Positions 35,419 through 45,999 are shown, counted from the first letter of the stretch. The stretch: DNA of 64,000 bases from CAWIHS01 sp963836005 (GCA_963836005.1 CAWIHS010000006.1:1-64000), one strand, 5' to 3'. Notes: a model not told the origin generated them from the letters alone. Numbers and translations: made by a program.

Positions 35419-35528
35419 GTCCATGCTTCTTGCTGATGGTCATGTACACAGAAAAAGTTAGTTACAATAACTGTAGAATTTAAAATCAGCAAAAGAGACT
35501 TTATTTAAACGAATTAAGAGAGAGAAAA

Positions 35529-35894
35529 ATGGCACACATTCTTGTCGTGGATGATTCACCTACGGAAACACATATCATTTCAAAAACATTGGAAAAACAG
35601 GGACATCGCATTTCAGTTGCTGTCGATGGAAATGAAGGTGTCGACAAAGCAACTAAATTGCTTCCTGACCTGATTTTAATGGATGTGGTTATGCCTGAGC
35701 TGAATGGGTTTCAGGCGACCCGCCAGCTAACCAAACAACCAGTCACCATGAATATACCCATTATTATGGTTACCACCAAAGATCAGAAAACTGATAAAAT
35801 GTGGGCTGAACGCCAGGGAGCCAAAGGTTATATTACCAAACCTTTTGAAACACAGGAATTAACCGATGAGGTTAACCGGCTGTTATTGGCATAA
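35529..35894 (+). CDS. pilH: Type IV pilus response regulator PilH
   Basis: A 121-residue CheY-like receiver: ILVVDDSPTETHIISK, phosphorylation site ILMDVVMPELNGFQAT, switch residues IIMVTTKDQKTD, Lys in YITKPFETQEL. PilH opposes PilG, favouring retraction or acting as a phosphate sink for ChpA. It follows pilG after 110 non-coding bases and has AGAGAGAAAA before the ATG. Confidence 0.95.
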   Translation: MAHILVVDDSPTETHIISKTLEKQGHRISVAVDGNEGVDKATKLLPDLILMDVVMPELNGFQATRQLTKQPVTMNIPIIMVTTKDQKTDKMWAERQGAKGYITKPFETQELTDEVNRLLLA

Positions 35895-35993
35895 CGATGT
35901 CACTAAAGCATATTCAGTTGCCGGTGAACTTTTTTTCAGGTTTACCTTTCTTGAATTCCATGTAATAAAAACTCAGAAACGAATCTAAAAGCC

Positions 35994-36545
35994 ATGCCGC
36001 AAATGCCGCAAAACCCCAGTGATATAGTTGCTTTATTACAGCAAATGGAGCTATACAATCAGCAATTTGCCGCACCTCTTCCTCATGAAGAAGAGGCCAG
36101 AACTATGTGGTCTGGAATTGCTGTTCGTATTGCTGATTATCATATTATAGTAGCTATGGGCTATGTTAATGAGATCATGAAATATCCGCGGCTATCTCAG
36201 GTTCCCAGCAGCAAAGACTGGGTTTTGGGAATAGCTAACGTTCGGGGCAATTTGCTGCCAATATTCGACCTGCACAGATTTCTGGGGAATGTTTCTACCC
36301 CATTAAAAAGAGAAACACGTGTCTTGAGTATTTCAAACGATGATTTGTCTGCAGGTTTGCTGGTAGACGATATATTAGGTATGAAATATTTTGATAAAGA
36401 CAACTATGATGCTTCATTGACCTTTGATGTCAAATGGAAAAATTATTTAGCTGGTGGTTATCAGGATGATGACCAGAAATGGATTATTTTTGATATGCAA
36501 CGACTTATAGAGAATGATGACTTTCTCCATGTGGCTGCTCAATAA
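35994..36545 (+). CDS. pilI: CheW-like adaptor PilI
   Basis: A 183-residue CheW-domain coupling protein linking the PilJ receptor to ChpA. After a short N-terminal extension it has IADYHIIVAMGYVNEIM, DWVLGIANVRGNLLPIFDLHRFLG, RVLSISNDDLSAGLLVDDI and the C-terminal AGGYQDDDQKWIIFDMQRLI. It lies between pilH and pilJ, the standard order. Confidence 0.93.
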   Translation: MPQMPQNPSDIVALLQQMELYNQQFAAPLPHEEEARTMWSGIAVRIADYHIIVAMGYVNEIMKYPRLSQVPSSKDWVLGIANVRGNLLPIFDLHRFLGNVSTPLKRETRVLSISNDDLSAGLLVDDILGMKYFDKDNYDASLTFDVKWKNYLAGGYQDDDQKWIIFDMQRLIENDDFLHVAAQ

Positions 36546-36611
36546 ATTAGCTTGAAGCAATAATAATAATTAACAAAACTCTGCACTTACTTTTTCAGGA
36601 GCCAATATAAA

Positions 36612-38645
36612 ATGAAAGGTGAAACAGTAAAAAAGAAACGCCTCTATCTACCCTTTATACTTTTGGTGGCATTGGTTATAGCAATGGTTGTGGTCTATTG
36701 GATGGCTTTTAAAAAAGAATCTTATGACACAAACTATCTGTCACTTGTTACTGAACAACGCGTTCTGTCTCAGGGGTTGGCAAAATCTGCAACTCTGGCT
36801 GCGGCTGGTAACGAAGAGGCATTTAAAACCTTAAAAGATTATCAGAAAAAATTCATGAAGAATATGGAGCTTCTGGACGAAAAGGATGTTGCAGGTAATA
36901 AAAGTAAATTGCCCGAAGAAGTTCAGCAGGCTTTCAATACGATGAACAAGACCTGGAAAGAATATAACAATGATATCAACACCATTGTTAATAGTCAGGA
37001 TACGATCCTGATTTTATCTGAAAATATTAAAGCAATTAATGAACAGATGCCTGATATGCTCAGTGCATCCAATGATGTAGCAGAAATTCTCGTCGATGAA
37101 GGAGCCCCCAATCGTCAAATTTATCTTGCCACGCAGCAATTAATGTTTATTGAGCGTATCACGGGTAATATTTCAGTAATGATGTCAGGCAGTAATGAAG
37201 CTGCACAAAGTGCTCAGCGTTTTGGGCTCGACACAGCAACCTTCAAGCGTGTCCTGGATGCGCTGATTAATGGTAGTAAAATACTGGGTGTTAAAAAGGT
37301 AGACGTTGAAGAGGCCAGGGAATTATTATTGCAAATTGAAGGCATTTATAATGATATCAAAAACAGAGTTGCGGATATCCTGGAACGTTCACCAGAATCA
37401 TTTGAAATTAACAGTAGCGCCATGTCTTTATACAATAATTCGGATGCATTACTAGAACAGGTGGGTGACTTTGCTGGCGCTTATTCTGAAAATGTGGCTG
37501 GTGATACTTCGTTGTCAATGCTTGGAAATATACTTGCCGGCTTAACCGCTTTGATGTTCTTCCTTATTGGTGCATTGCTTATCTCACAGGAAAAAGCAAT
37601 TGCCAGAGATACTGAAAGACAACGGCAGGAAATTGAAGAACAAAATAATACCAACGAAGAAGCGATTATGCGGCTGCTGGATGAAATGGGCTCACTGGCA
37701 GATGGTGATCTTACTGCGCACGCAACAGTAACAGAAAACATTACTGGTGCTATTGCAGACTCGGTAAACTATACCATTGATGCATTGCGTAGTCTGGTAA
37801 CTCAGATTAATGACACTACCGTTCAGGTATCTTCTGCTGCCCATGAAACACAGGCTACTGCCATGCATCTGGCTGAAGCCAGTGAACAGCAGGCGACACA
37901 AATCACCAAAGCCAGTAATGCTATCAATGACATGGCAAACTCTATTGAAGATGTATCATCCAATTCAAATAATCTGGCTAAAGAGGCAGGGAAATCGGTT
38001 GAAATCGCCAATAACGGTTCACAAGTGGTGCAGGATTCAATTAGCGGTATGGATACGATCCGAGAACAGATTCAGGAAACCTCCAAACGTATCAAAAGGC
38101 TGGGTGAGTCTTCCCAGGAAATTGGGGACATCGTTGAAATTATTAACGATATATCCGAGCAAACCAATATTTTGGCTTTGAATGCTGCTATTCAGGCAGC
38201 GATGGCCGGTGATGCAGGCCGAGGTTTTGCGGTTGTTGCTGATGAAGTACAAAGACTTGCTGAACGTTCCGGTAGTGCTACGAAACAAATTGAAGCCCTG
38301 GTTAAAACTATTCAGGCAGATACTAACGAAGCTGTTATTTCAATGGAACGCAGTACTTCAGAAGTGGTCAATGGTGCTCGTCTGGCCCAAAATGCTGGTG
38401 GTGCACTGGAAGAAATTGAAAATGTGTCTTCTTCACTGGCAAAACTTATTTCGGCAATTTCTAATACTACCAGAGAGCAGGCTAAAGCAGCGGTAGGTAT
38501 TTCCAATTCAATGAATGTAGTACAGGAAATTACAACTCAAACTTCTGCAGGTACTAATGAAACAGCAGCATCAATTGGTAATCTGGCTGAACTGGCAAAT
38601 GAATTAAGACAATCGGTGGCTGGTTTTACATTGCCCAACTCCTGA
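36612..38645 (+). CDS. pilJ: Type IV pilus chemoreceptor PilJ
   Basis: A 677-residue methyl-accepting protein. TM1 is at about residues 9-29 (LPFILLVALVIAMVVVYWMA). It is followed by a large periplasmic helical region with two PilJ-type sensor repeats (TNYLSLVTEQRVLSQGLAK and RQIYLATQQLMFIERITGN). TM2 is near residues 297-320 (MLGNILAGLTALMFFLIGALL), then a HAMP-like stretch and a long signalling coiled coil with the hairpin tip SEQTNILALNAAIQAAMAGD and GRGFAVVADEVQRLAERS. It senses pilus-surface contact and signals through PilI to ChpA. Confidence 0.95.
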   Translation: MKGETVKKKRLYLPFILLVALVIAMVVVYWMAFKKESYDTNYLSLVTEQRVLSQGLAKSATLAAAGNEEAFKTLKDYQKKFMKNMELLDEKDVAGNKSKLPEEVQQAFNTMNKTWKEYNNDINTIVNSQDTILILSENIKAINEQMPDMLSASNDVAEILVDEGAPNRQIYLATQQLMFIERITGNISVMMSGSNEAAQSAQRFGLDTATFKRVLDALINGSKILGVKKVDVEEARELLLQIEGIYNDIKNRVADILERSPESFEINSSAMSLYNNSDALLEQVGDFAGAYSENVAGDTSLSMLGNILAGLTALMFFLIGALLISQEKAIARDTERQRQEIEEQNNTNEEAIMRLLDEMGSLADGDLTAHATVTENITGAIADSVNYTIDALRSLVTQINDTTVQVSSAAHETQATAMHLAEASEQQATQITKASNAINDMANSIEDVSSNSNNLAKEAGKSVEIANNGSQVVQDSISGMDTIREQIQETSKRIKRLGESSQEIGDIVEIINDISEQTNILALNAAIQAAMAGDAGRGFAVVADEVQRLAERSGSATKQIEALVKTIQADTNEAVISMERSTSEVVNGARLAQNAGGALEEIENVSSSLAKLISAISNTTREQAKAAVGISNSMNVVQEITTQTSAGTNETAASIGNLAELANELRQSVAGFTLPNS

Positions 38646-38741
38646 TTAAATGATACCGCATAGAAATAGATATGCAGTCTATGTAAACTAATGATTAGCA
38701 GATTTTTTACTACGGCTAATAGCTGTTAAACGTGAAGAGTA

Positions 38742-39635
38742 ATGGAAATATTGAAGGAAGCAATATCAGATTTCCCGCGCATGAATGATGAGCAGTTCGA
38801 AATCTGGTCGGATTTACTGGAAGAAAGAACCGGCATCTACCTGTCCAGAGAACGGCGTTCATTTCTTGAAACCAGCATTGGTTTAAGAATGAAAGAAATA
38901 GGTGTTAGAGGATATTCAGATTACTATATACAGCTTTTGGCAACAAGACATGGCAAGTATGAATGGCAAACATTAGTTGATAGATTAACGATTCATGAAA
39001 CACGTTTTTTCAGGCACAAAGCTTCGATAAACTTACTTCAAACCGTTATTTTACCAGAGCTGTTTAACAGAGATAAAAAAAGGGATTGTCTTAATATATG
39101 GAGTGCAGGTTGTTCAACAGGTGAAGAAACATATACTCTGGCGATGATAGCGATGGATTATATTATCACTCAGTCGGCTAATACTTTGAAAACTGATTTT
39201 AAAGACTGTTATCTGGCTGTAACTGGAATGGACATAAGCAGACCTGCAATGGCAACGGCACGAAAAGCTGCTTACAGTCAGTTTAAAACCAGGCATGTTC
39301 CTTCGTATTTCATGAAAAATTATTTTGAATCTGATGAAGATGGTCTTTACAGGATAGCAGAGAAAATAAAAAAAAGGGTCTGTTTTGTTCCTTTTAATAT
39401 AGTTGAAATGAAAAATATGGTTTTATCACAAATGGATATTATTTTTTGCCAGAACGTATTAATTTACTTTAATCGTGAAAGGCGTAGAGATATTATTTCC
39501 AATTTGTTGAGGTGGTTAAAACCTGAAGGGTACCTGGTTTTGGGAGCAGGAGAGTTTACTCGCGATTATCATTCTGAACTCAGAAGAATTAATTTCCCTG
39601 ATACCCTGGCATATAGAAAAACAGCTGAAAATTAG
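38742..39635 (+). CDS. pilK: Chemotaxis methyltransferase PilK (CheR family)
   Basis: A 297-residue SAM-dependent methyltransferase expected to methylate glutamates of PilJ. It has the CheR N-terminal helical domain (FEIWSDLLEERTGIYLSRER, LTIHETRFFRH) and the catalytic domain (LNIWSAGCSTGEETYTLAMI, VTGMDISRPAMATARKAAYS, MDIIFCQNVLIYFNRERRRD, GYLVLGAGEFTRDY). It lies 96 bases after pilJ and 49 before chpA. Confidence 0.94.
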   Translation: MEILKEAISDFPRMNDEQFEIWSDLLEERTGIYLSRERRSFLETSIGLRMKEIGVRGYSDYYIQLLATRHGKYEWQTLVDRLTIHETRFFRHKASINLLQTVILPELFNRDKKRDCLNIWSAGCSTGEETYTLAMIAMDYIITQSANTLKTDFKDCYLAVTGMDISRPAMATARKAAYSQFKTRHVPSYFMKNYFESDEDGLYRIAEKIKKRVCFVPFNIVEMKNMVLSQMDIIFCQNVLIYFNRERRRDIISNLLRWLKPEGYLVLGAGEFTRDYHSELRRINFPDTLAYRKTAEN

Positions 39636-39684
39636 ATGTTATCGAACATTTTTTTGCAAAAATAATAACAACTGTGGAGCAGTG

Positions 39685-42600
39685 ATGGCAACCGACATTG
39701 AACATAACGGACTGAAGTGGGTTATTAATGAAATTGACGAAAGTCTCAAACAGGCGCGTCAGCATCTTGAGATTTATGTTGATGACGAGGATGATAAAAC
39801 ACAGTTACAGTTTTGTGCAACCTATTTGCATCAGGTTGCCGGTAGTCTGAATATACTGGAACTGGCGGGTGCGTCATTACTGGCTGAAGAAATGGAAGCA
39901 TTAACTAATTCACTGCTTGAAGATAAAATTACACGCCGTGAAGACAGTTATGAAGTCCTGATGCGGGCAATGATTCAATTACCGGATTATCTGGAAAACC
40001 TACAGCATGGGGCACGGGATATTCCCATGGTTTTGCTGCCGTTACTGAATGATATTCGTGCATCCCGTGGTGAAAAACTGCTCAGTGAAGGTGCTGTTTT
40101 TCAGGTTGATCTTGATACTGCAGATGAAGAACCTGGACCAGACAATGGCTTGAATGCTGCTCAGCTGGCTAAAAAAGTGCGACGCCACTATCATATGGGG
40201 CTGCTGGGTCTGTACCGTGATACGCATAATACATCCAGTATCAATACAATTTATAAAGTAATACGTAAACTCAAAGAAACTGTAAAAACTAAGCCTTATT
40301 TCCAGCTTTTTTATCTGGCCGAGGGGTTTGTAGAAGGCTTAATCCATAAAGGTATTGTATCAAGTGCTTCAGCAAAACTGCTGCTGGGTCAGGTTGATCG
40401 TCATGTGAAAGTATTGATTGACACAAATGAATCTTCGGTAAGTGAACCAGAGTTACAAAACCTGAAGAAAAATATTCTTTTTTACATTGCTCATAGTACT
40501 ATTGATAGCCCTGTTATTACTCAGATAAAAGAGATGTATCACCTGGGTGATATCATTCCCAGCGAGCAAGAGATGGAGCATGCTCGAGCCAGTATAGGTG
40601 GTGCGAACGCTGAGCTTATGGAAGCCGTTAGTGCTGTAATCAAAACTGACCTGGCCAATGTCAAGGAACAGTTAGATGTATTTGTAAGAAATTCAGATAG
40701 CAACCTGGAGAATCTGAAAGTCATTAATAATACCATGGTTCAAATATCAGATACTCTGGCTATGTTAGGGCAAAATGCATCACGGAATGTGATGCAAAAT
40801 CAGATAGAATTAATTAATTCTATGCTCAGGGGTGAGGAAAAACCCGAACGTATTCTGTTAATGGATGTTGCCAGTGCCTTGCTTTATGTAGAATCCTCAC
40901 TATCAGAAATGGAATTTGGAGGTTCATTTGCTGCAGCTGTCACCGATGATGATATTAGTATCGATTATTCACAGTTGGCTATGACAGAACAAGAACAGGA
41001 AGAAATTCTAGAAGCTGTTATCAATGAATCAAAAGAAGAGCTGGTAAAAGTAAAAGATGCGATTGTTACCTCACTTGATACGTATAACAGTCGTACAGAA
41101 GAAATACAGTTTGATAGAGATGAACAACAACATAGTGTAAACCTTATAGCTGATTACCTGGCTAATATCGCTGGTGTATTGGGTATCATAGAATATGACA
41201 ATGCATCTAGAATTGTTACGGATTGTGCAGAATTTGTCCGCCAGAGACTATTTGAAGAGGGTGAGCTTATATCCTCGGAGCAACAGCAAAATCTAGCTGA
41301 TGCAATTGCCACCCTGGAATATTTACTGGAATCGATTATTGATAAACAGACAGACCTTGGTGTGATTGAAAAGGTCGCTCAGGCTTATATTGATCAGCTC
41401 TATGGAAGAGAGACGAAAAACGATGCAACAGATACTGAACAGGATGCTATTACTGATAATCCTGTTTCTCTCTTTGCTGTTGATGTAGATAAAAAAAAAT
41501 CCCAGATTTTTAATATAGAACAAGAACAAGAACAAGAACAAGAACAAGAACAAGAACAAGAACAAGAACAAGAACAGGAATTAGCTGCAGAGAAAGAACA
41601 CCCTTCAGCCACTAAAGCTTCTTTTGTAATTCAGCAAACTCCAATGGATGATTCTTTAACAGATCAAGAAATTCTAAATCTGTTAAAGAATGATCCGGCT
41701 CTCGAATACCCAGGCATAAAAAAAATTCAGCCAACTGAGGATATTGACGAAGAAATACTTGAAATCTTTATTGAAGAAGCAGATGAAGAGATAGCTAAAA
41801 TTGTGTCATTATTTTCTCGTCTCAAAGATGAACCGCAAAACATTGATGTGCTAACTGATATACGACGTTCCTTTCATACATTAAAGGGCAGCGGTCGGCT
41901 GGTAGGTGCTTATGAAATGGGTGAATTTGCCTGGGCATTTGAGAATCTGTTTAATCGAATCATCGATAAAAATGTCGAAACCAGTGACTTGTTCTGGATG
42001 TTGACGGAAAAAGCTATTTCATTACTCCCGATGATCAAGCTGGCCATTGAACAACAGCATTTCTCAGATGTAGATAGTGATCGCCTGGCTGCTTATGCAC
42101 ATATTTTAAGTAAGAATGAAAGTTTTGATCCTAGATACCTGGAAATAACGTCGGATCATTTAGCTGAATCGAAGGTGTTAGACTCAGATACGGCTAATCA
42201 TGCTGAACAGCTTGAGTCGGCCAGGATTGAGGATGAAAAAATCCAGCCAGAAGATGAATTTGACCTGGTCTTACTGGAAATTTTTTCTAAAGAAGCGACG
42301 GGTCTTATAGAAACTATCAGGCAGTGCATCAGTCGCTGTCATATGGAAAATGATGAGTGTGAAGCAGAAAATGATTTAATAAGATGCTTACATACTTTAC
42401 GCGGCAGTTCACATATGTCTGAGATCATGCCTATAGGAGATGTAAGTCAGGAACTTGAAAAAACGGTTAAGCTGATTGCGCAAAAGGGGCAAAAACTAAA
42501 TCCAGGATTAGTTGGTTTACTGGAAAATAGTTGTAACTTTTTTGTGCACATTATTACTCAGCTCAATGCTAATCCTTATCAACTTGATCCTTATGCTGAG

Positions 42601-45600
42601 CTGCTGGATGAAAGCGCAAAATATTTTGACTGGGCTAAAAAGCTGCCTAATTTACTGGAAGCACTGGACATCAATGAAACTATTAGCATTTCAGAAGAAA
42701 AACTGAATGCTGATGTTGATGAACTGGAAATTGAAGCAGCTAAAGAAACTGAAGCTGTTGAAGGCTCTTTACCGGCTGAAGGTTCCTCTCATGCTGAAGG
42801 CTCCTCTCATGCTGAAGGCTCCTCTCACGCTGAAGGCTCTTTCAAACTCGAAGAAACAACTGAAGAAGAGTTGTCAGCAATATTTTCTCAGGAAGCACGT
42901 GATATTCTGCAATCCAGCCAGCAGGCACTTGAGCAGCTGCATAAATATCAACAGGACTCTAATGCTCTCACTCAATTAATCCGAAACGTACATACTCTAA
43001 AAGGTGGTGCCAGGTTGGCTGGGGCTGAAGTTTTGAGTGAACTGGCTGATAGTCTGGAACTGAAACTTGAACAGATTTATCAGCACGAGATAAAACTCGA
43101 AGCTGATCACCTGACATTATTTAATCAGGCTTTTGATGTTTTAAATAATATGCTTGACGCATACATTCACAAGGAAGACATCAAACCTGATACAGAATTG
43201 CTGGATCGACTTGAGAAACTTCTACAGACTGAAGCTAACAATCATTACATCGATATTGACCAGGACTTTGAAAATAAGCAGCCTTATCCTGCAGGTTCTG
43301 TTGAGGAATCTACTACTGTAGAGTCTCATGATGCAACGATAGATGCAAAAACTGATTCCCGGGATGATGCAGACAATGAGGATAATGAGTTACTGGAAAT
43401 ATTTATTGAAGAAGCTCTGGAGTTGATGGATTCCAGTGAGGCTGCACTTACACACTTAAAAGATAACCCTCAGGACTCAGATAAATTAAACCAGTTATTG
43501 CGGGATTTACACACCCTCAAGGGCGGTGCAAGAATGGCAGACATTACACCTGTCAGTGATCTTGCTCATAGTCTGGAAACGCAATTACAGCAGCTGACTG
43601 ATAATAATCAGACATTAAGCCGTGATTTTTTTGAATTATTGTTAAATGCACATGACACACTCAGTGACATGTTCGATAAATTACAGGCAGGTCTGACGCT
43701 TACTGCTGTACCTGAACTGATTGAAAAGGCAGACCGGATCCGCCTGCAAACTGACAGCGAACAAACGGCTGATGAGTTTGTTGATGACAATGAGCCTTCA
43801 GCCGGCAAAGAGCCATCAGCGAAACAGGAGCCATCAGCGAAACAGGAGCCATCAGCGGAACAGGAGCCATCAGCGGAACAGGAGCCATCAGCGGAACAGG
43901 AGCCTTCAGCGAAACAGGAGCCTTCAGCGAAACAGGAACCATCAGCGAAACAGGAACCATCAGCGGAACAGGAGCCATCAGCGGAACAGGAGCCATCAGC
44001 GGAACAGGAGCCATCAGCGGAACAGCAGCCATCAGCGACAGAAGAGCACACAGCGGACCGAAAGCCTGCACTAGGAAAAGAATCAAAAGCAGCAGAGAAT
44101 GCCGCACCTGTCAGTGCCAAAACTCCGGCCAGGAAAGAAGAACGCATCAGGGTGAGTGCAAACTTGCTTGACGAACTGGTTAATCATGCCGGTGAAGTGA
44201 GTATTTATCGTTCCCGACTCAACCAGGGCAGCCATGAGTATCAAAGTTCGCTTGATGAATTGTCCATGACGATTATCCGTTTAAGAGAACAATTACGTCG
44301 CTTTGATATGGAAACAGAAGCTCAAATTCAGTCACGCAGAGATCAGGCTGAATCATTAGGTTATCAAGGTTATGAAGATTTTGACCCTCTAGAATTTGAC
44401 CGTTTTTCCAATATGCAGCAGGTATCCCGTGCAATGGCAGAAACACTATCAGACCTTGATAATATACAAAGTTCAATGGTTAATTTAAATAGTGAAGCAG
44501 AAATATTGCTGGTTCAGCAGGGGCGCGTCAATACTGATCTTCAGGAAGGATTGATGAGAACTCGTATGGTTCCGGTCAAAAATCAGTTACCGAGGTTGCG
44601 GCGAATTGTTAGACAAACGGCTAATGAACTGGGCCGTAATGTAAATTTTCAGTTAATCGGAGAAAATCAGGAAATAGATAGACGAGTTCTGGAACGTATA
44701 ATGGCGCCACTTGAGCATATGCTTAGAAATGCCATTGCCCATGGAATTGAAACGCCGGAACAAAGAAAGAAACAAAATAAAGAACCGCAGGGACATATCC
44801 GGTTGATCATTGGCCGAGAAGGTTCAGAGATTTCTATCAAGGTTAAAGACGATGGTGCTGGTATCGATATTGATGCGGTTAGAAAAAAAGCCATAGAACA
44901 GGGTTTGATGAAAAAAAATTCAAGCCTGAGCGATCATGATATTACTCGTTTCATTCTTGAATCGGGATTTTCTACAGCCAGTGATATTAATCAGATATCA
45001 GGCCGAGGTGTGGGTATGGATGTGGTCAGTAATGAAATAAAGCAATTGACCGGCACCCTGGACATCGATAGCTCTCGAGGTGAAGGCACTGTTTTTAGTA
45101 TTCATATGCCGCTGACAATGTCCGTCAGTCGTGCTTTGCTGGTTGAAGTAGGTGAAGAAACCTACGCTATACCCTTAGTGGGTATAGAAAATATTATGCG
45201 TGAAACACATGAGGTGGTTGATACGCTGACTAAAACCAGAAACAGTTATTACCAATGGCATGGCGAAAAATATCAATTCTTGCATTTGGGTGCAGCATTG
45301 GGGATCAATAAACCGACAATATACGGCGACAGGAATAAACTGCCAATTCTTTTAGCTCGTTCAGGTGAACACCGAATAGCGCTTTATGTTGATAATCTGA
45401 TGGGTAGCCGGGAGATTGTTGTTAAATCAGTTGGACCGCAGCTGAATTCGGTTAAAGGTGTGACGGGTGCAACCATATTGGGTGATGGTAAAGTTGCTCT
45501 AATACTGGACCTGGGTATCCTGGCACGTGAAGGTGCAATGATAATGGAAAGCATAAAGGATCGCGTTGCTTCTCCTGAAACTGCACAAAAAGTCAAAACA

Positions 45601-45972
45601 GTCATGATTGTTGATGATTCCATCACCGTGCGTAAAGTTACCCAAAGGCTACTACAACGCTATGACTATAATATCATTACTGCCAAGGATGGTGTGGATG
45701 CCATTGCCAGGCTACATGAAACAATACCTGATGTAATGCTTCTGGATGTCGAAATGCCGCGTATGGATGGTTATGAGCTGGCTACTCACATGCGTGATGA
45801 TGAGAAATTTAAGCAAATACCCATAATTATGATTACCTCCAGAACGGGACATAAGCACCGTGAAAGGGCTGTTAAAATAGGAGTTAATGAGTATATGGGC
45901 AAGCCGTATCAGGAACATGAACTCATTGAGAATATTAAAAAGCACACACAACAGAGGCAGCATTTTTTATGA
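39685..45972 (+). CDS. chpA: Chemotaxis histidine kinase ChpA with multiple Hpt domains and a C-terminal receiver
   Basis: A 2,095-residue hybrid CheA kinase. I prefer the ATG at 39685 to the GTG at 39682, because GGAG lies 5 bases upstream. The FimL-like N-terminal region (residues 1-600) has no clear Hpt site. Four Hpt-type motifs follow: HTLKGSGRL near 730, HTLRGSSHM near 903, HTLKGGARL near 1102, HTLKGGARM near 1275. Next come dimerisation (RVSANLLDELVNHAGEVSIY), ATPase (LEHMLRNAIAHGIETPEQR, DGAGIDIDAV, GRGVGMDVVSNEI), CheW (ALLVEVGEETYAIPL) and receiver (MIVDDSITVRKVT, MLLDVEMPRMDGYELA, Asp near 2020). Three repetitive linkers join the Hpt modules. It controls PilG and PilH. Confidence 0.95.
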   Translation: MATDIEHNGLKWVINEIDESLKQARQHLEIYVDDEDDKTQLQFCATYLHQVAGSLNILELAGASLLAEEMEALTNSLLEDKITRREDSYEVLMRAMIQLPDYLENLQHGARDIPMVLLPLLNDIRASRGEKLLSEGAVFQVDLDTADEEPGPDNGLNAAQLAKKVRRHYHMGLLGLYRDTHNTSSINTIYKVIRKLKETVKTKPYFQLFYLAEGFVEGLIHKGIVSSASAKLLLGQVDRHVKVLIDTNESSVSEPELQNLKKNILFYIAHSTIDSPVITQIKEMYHLGDIIPSEQEMEHARASIGGANAELMEAVSAVIKTDLANVKEQLDVFVRNSDSNLENLKVINNTMVQISDTLAMLGQNASRNVMQNQIELINSMLRGEEKPERILLMDVASALLYVESSLSEMEFGGSFAAAVTDDDISIDYSQLAMTEQEQEEILEAVINESKEELVKVKDAIVTSLDTYNSRTEEIQFDRDEQQHSVNLIADYLANIAGVLGIIEYDNASRIVTDCAEFVRQRLFEEGELISSEQQQNLADAIATLEYLLESIIDKQTDLGVIEKVAQAYIDQLYGRETKNDATDTEQDAITDNPVSLFAVDVDKKKSQIFNIEQEQEQEQEQEQEQEQEQEQELAAEKEHPSATKASFVIQQTPMDDSLTDQEILNLLKNDPALEYPGIKKIQPTEDIDEEILEIFIEEADEEIAKIVSLFSRLKDEPQNIDVLTDIRRSFHTLKGSGRLVGAYEMGEFAWAFENLFNRIIDKNVETSDLFWMLTEKAISLLPMIKLAIEQQHFSDVDSDRLAAYAHILSKNESFDPRYLEITSDHLAESKVLDSDTANHAEQLESARIEDEKIQPEDEFDLVLLEIFSKEATGLIETIRQCISRCHMENDECEAENDLIRCLHTLRGSSHMSEIMPIGDVSQELEKTVKLIAQKGQKLNPGLVGLLENSCNFFVHIITQLNANPYQLDPYAELLDESAKYFDWAKKLPNLLEALDINETISISEEKLNADVDELEIEAAKETEAVEGSLPAEGSSHAEGSSHAEGSSHAEGSFKLEETTEEELSAIFSQEARDILQSSQQALEQLHKYQQDSNALTQLIRNVHTLKGGARLAGAEVLSELADSLELKLEQIYQHEIKLEADHLTLFNQAFDVLNNMLDAYIHKEDIKPDTELLDRLEKLLQTEANNHYIDIDQDFENKQPYPAGSVEESTTVESHDATIDAKTDSRDDADNEDNELLEIFIEEALELMDSSEAALTHLKDNPQDSDKLNQLLRDLHTLKGGARMADITPVSDLAHSLETQLQQLTDNNQTLSRDFFELLLNAHDTLSDMFDKLQAGLTLTAVPELIEKADRIRLQTDSEQTADEFVDDNEPSAGKEPSAKQEPSAKQEPSAEQEPSAEQEPSAEQEPSAKQEPSAKQEPSAKQEPSAEQEPSAEQEPSAEQEPSAEQQPSATEEHTADRKPALGKESKAAENAAPVSAKTPARKEERIRVSANLLDELVNHAGEVSIYRSRLNQGSHEYQSSLDELSMTIIRLREQLRRFDMETEAQIQSRRDQAESLGYQGYEDFDPLEFDRFSNMQQVSRAMAETLSDLDNIQSSMVNLNSEAEILLVQQGRVNTDLQEGLMRTRMVPVKNQLPRLRRIVRQTANELGRNVNFQLIGENQEIDRRVLERIMAPLEHMLRNAIAHGIETPEQRKKQNKEPQGHIRLIIGREGSEISIKVKDDGAGIDIDAVRKKAIEQGLMKKNSSLSDHDITRFILESGFSTASDINQISGRGVGMDVVSNEIKQLTGTLDIDSSRGEGTVFSIHMPLTMSVSRALLVEVGEETYAIPLVGIENIMRETHEVVDTLTKTRNSYYQWHGEKYQFLHLGAALGINKPTIYGDRNKLPILLARSGEHRIALYVDNLMGSREIVVKSVGPQLNSVKGVTGATILGDGKVALILDLGILAREGAMIMESIKDRVASPETAQKVKTVMIVDDSITVRKVTQRLLQRYDYNIITAKDGVDAIARLHETIPDVMLLDVEMPRMDGYELATHMRDDEKFKQIPIIMITSRTGHKHRERAVKIGVNEYMGKPYQEHELIENIKKHTQQRQHFL
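41521..41580. repeat. 6-bp in-frame microsatellite in chpA
   Basis: Nine uninterrupted CAAGAA units followed by CAGGAA encode ten Gln-Glu pairs just before the first Hpt module. The lack of synonymous variation among units suggests recent slippage. Unit changes keep the frame. Confidence 0.95.
42785..42842. repeat. 18-bp tandem repeat in chpA
   Basis: Three near-identical 18-base units encode Ser-Ser-His-Ala-Glu-Gly in the linker between the second and third Hpt modules. A fourth, divergent unit precedes them (LPAEG). Confidence 0.85.
43793..44041. repeat. 18-bp tandem repeat array in chpA
   Basis: About 13 units of 18 bases encode Glu-Pro-Ser-Ala-(Lys/Glu)-Gln, then a degenerate unit (QPSATE). 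Unit types run in blocks (two K, three E, three K, four E), a pattern expected from segmental duplication by slippage or unequal recombination. It forms the linker between the last Hpt domain and the kinase core. Confidence 0.95.
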
Positions 45973-45999
45973 ATTGTTGTATGAAATGATTTATGAAAC

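Noticed and set aside
41323..41612. Minus-strand frames rich in Phe-Leu or Cys-Ser repeats
   Set aside because: These are the complementary readings of the CAAGAA microsatellite inside chpA, which is clearly coding on the plus strand.
43608..44147. Minus-strand frames with Ala-Asp-Gly-Ser-Cys repeats, and a CRISPR-like impression
   Set aside because: The 18-bp units are contiguous with no spacers and encode the Glu-Pro-Ser-Ala linker of ChpA, so this is a coding tandem repeat and not a CRISPR array.
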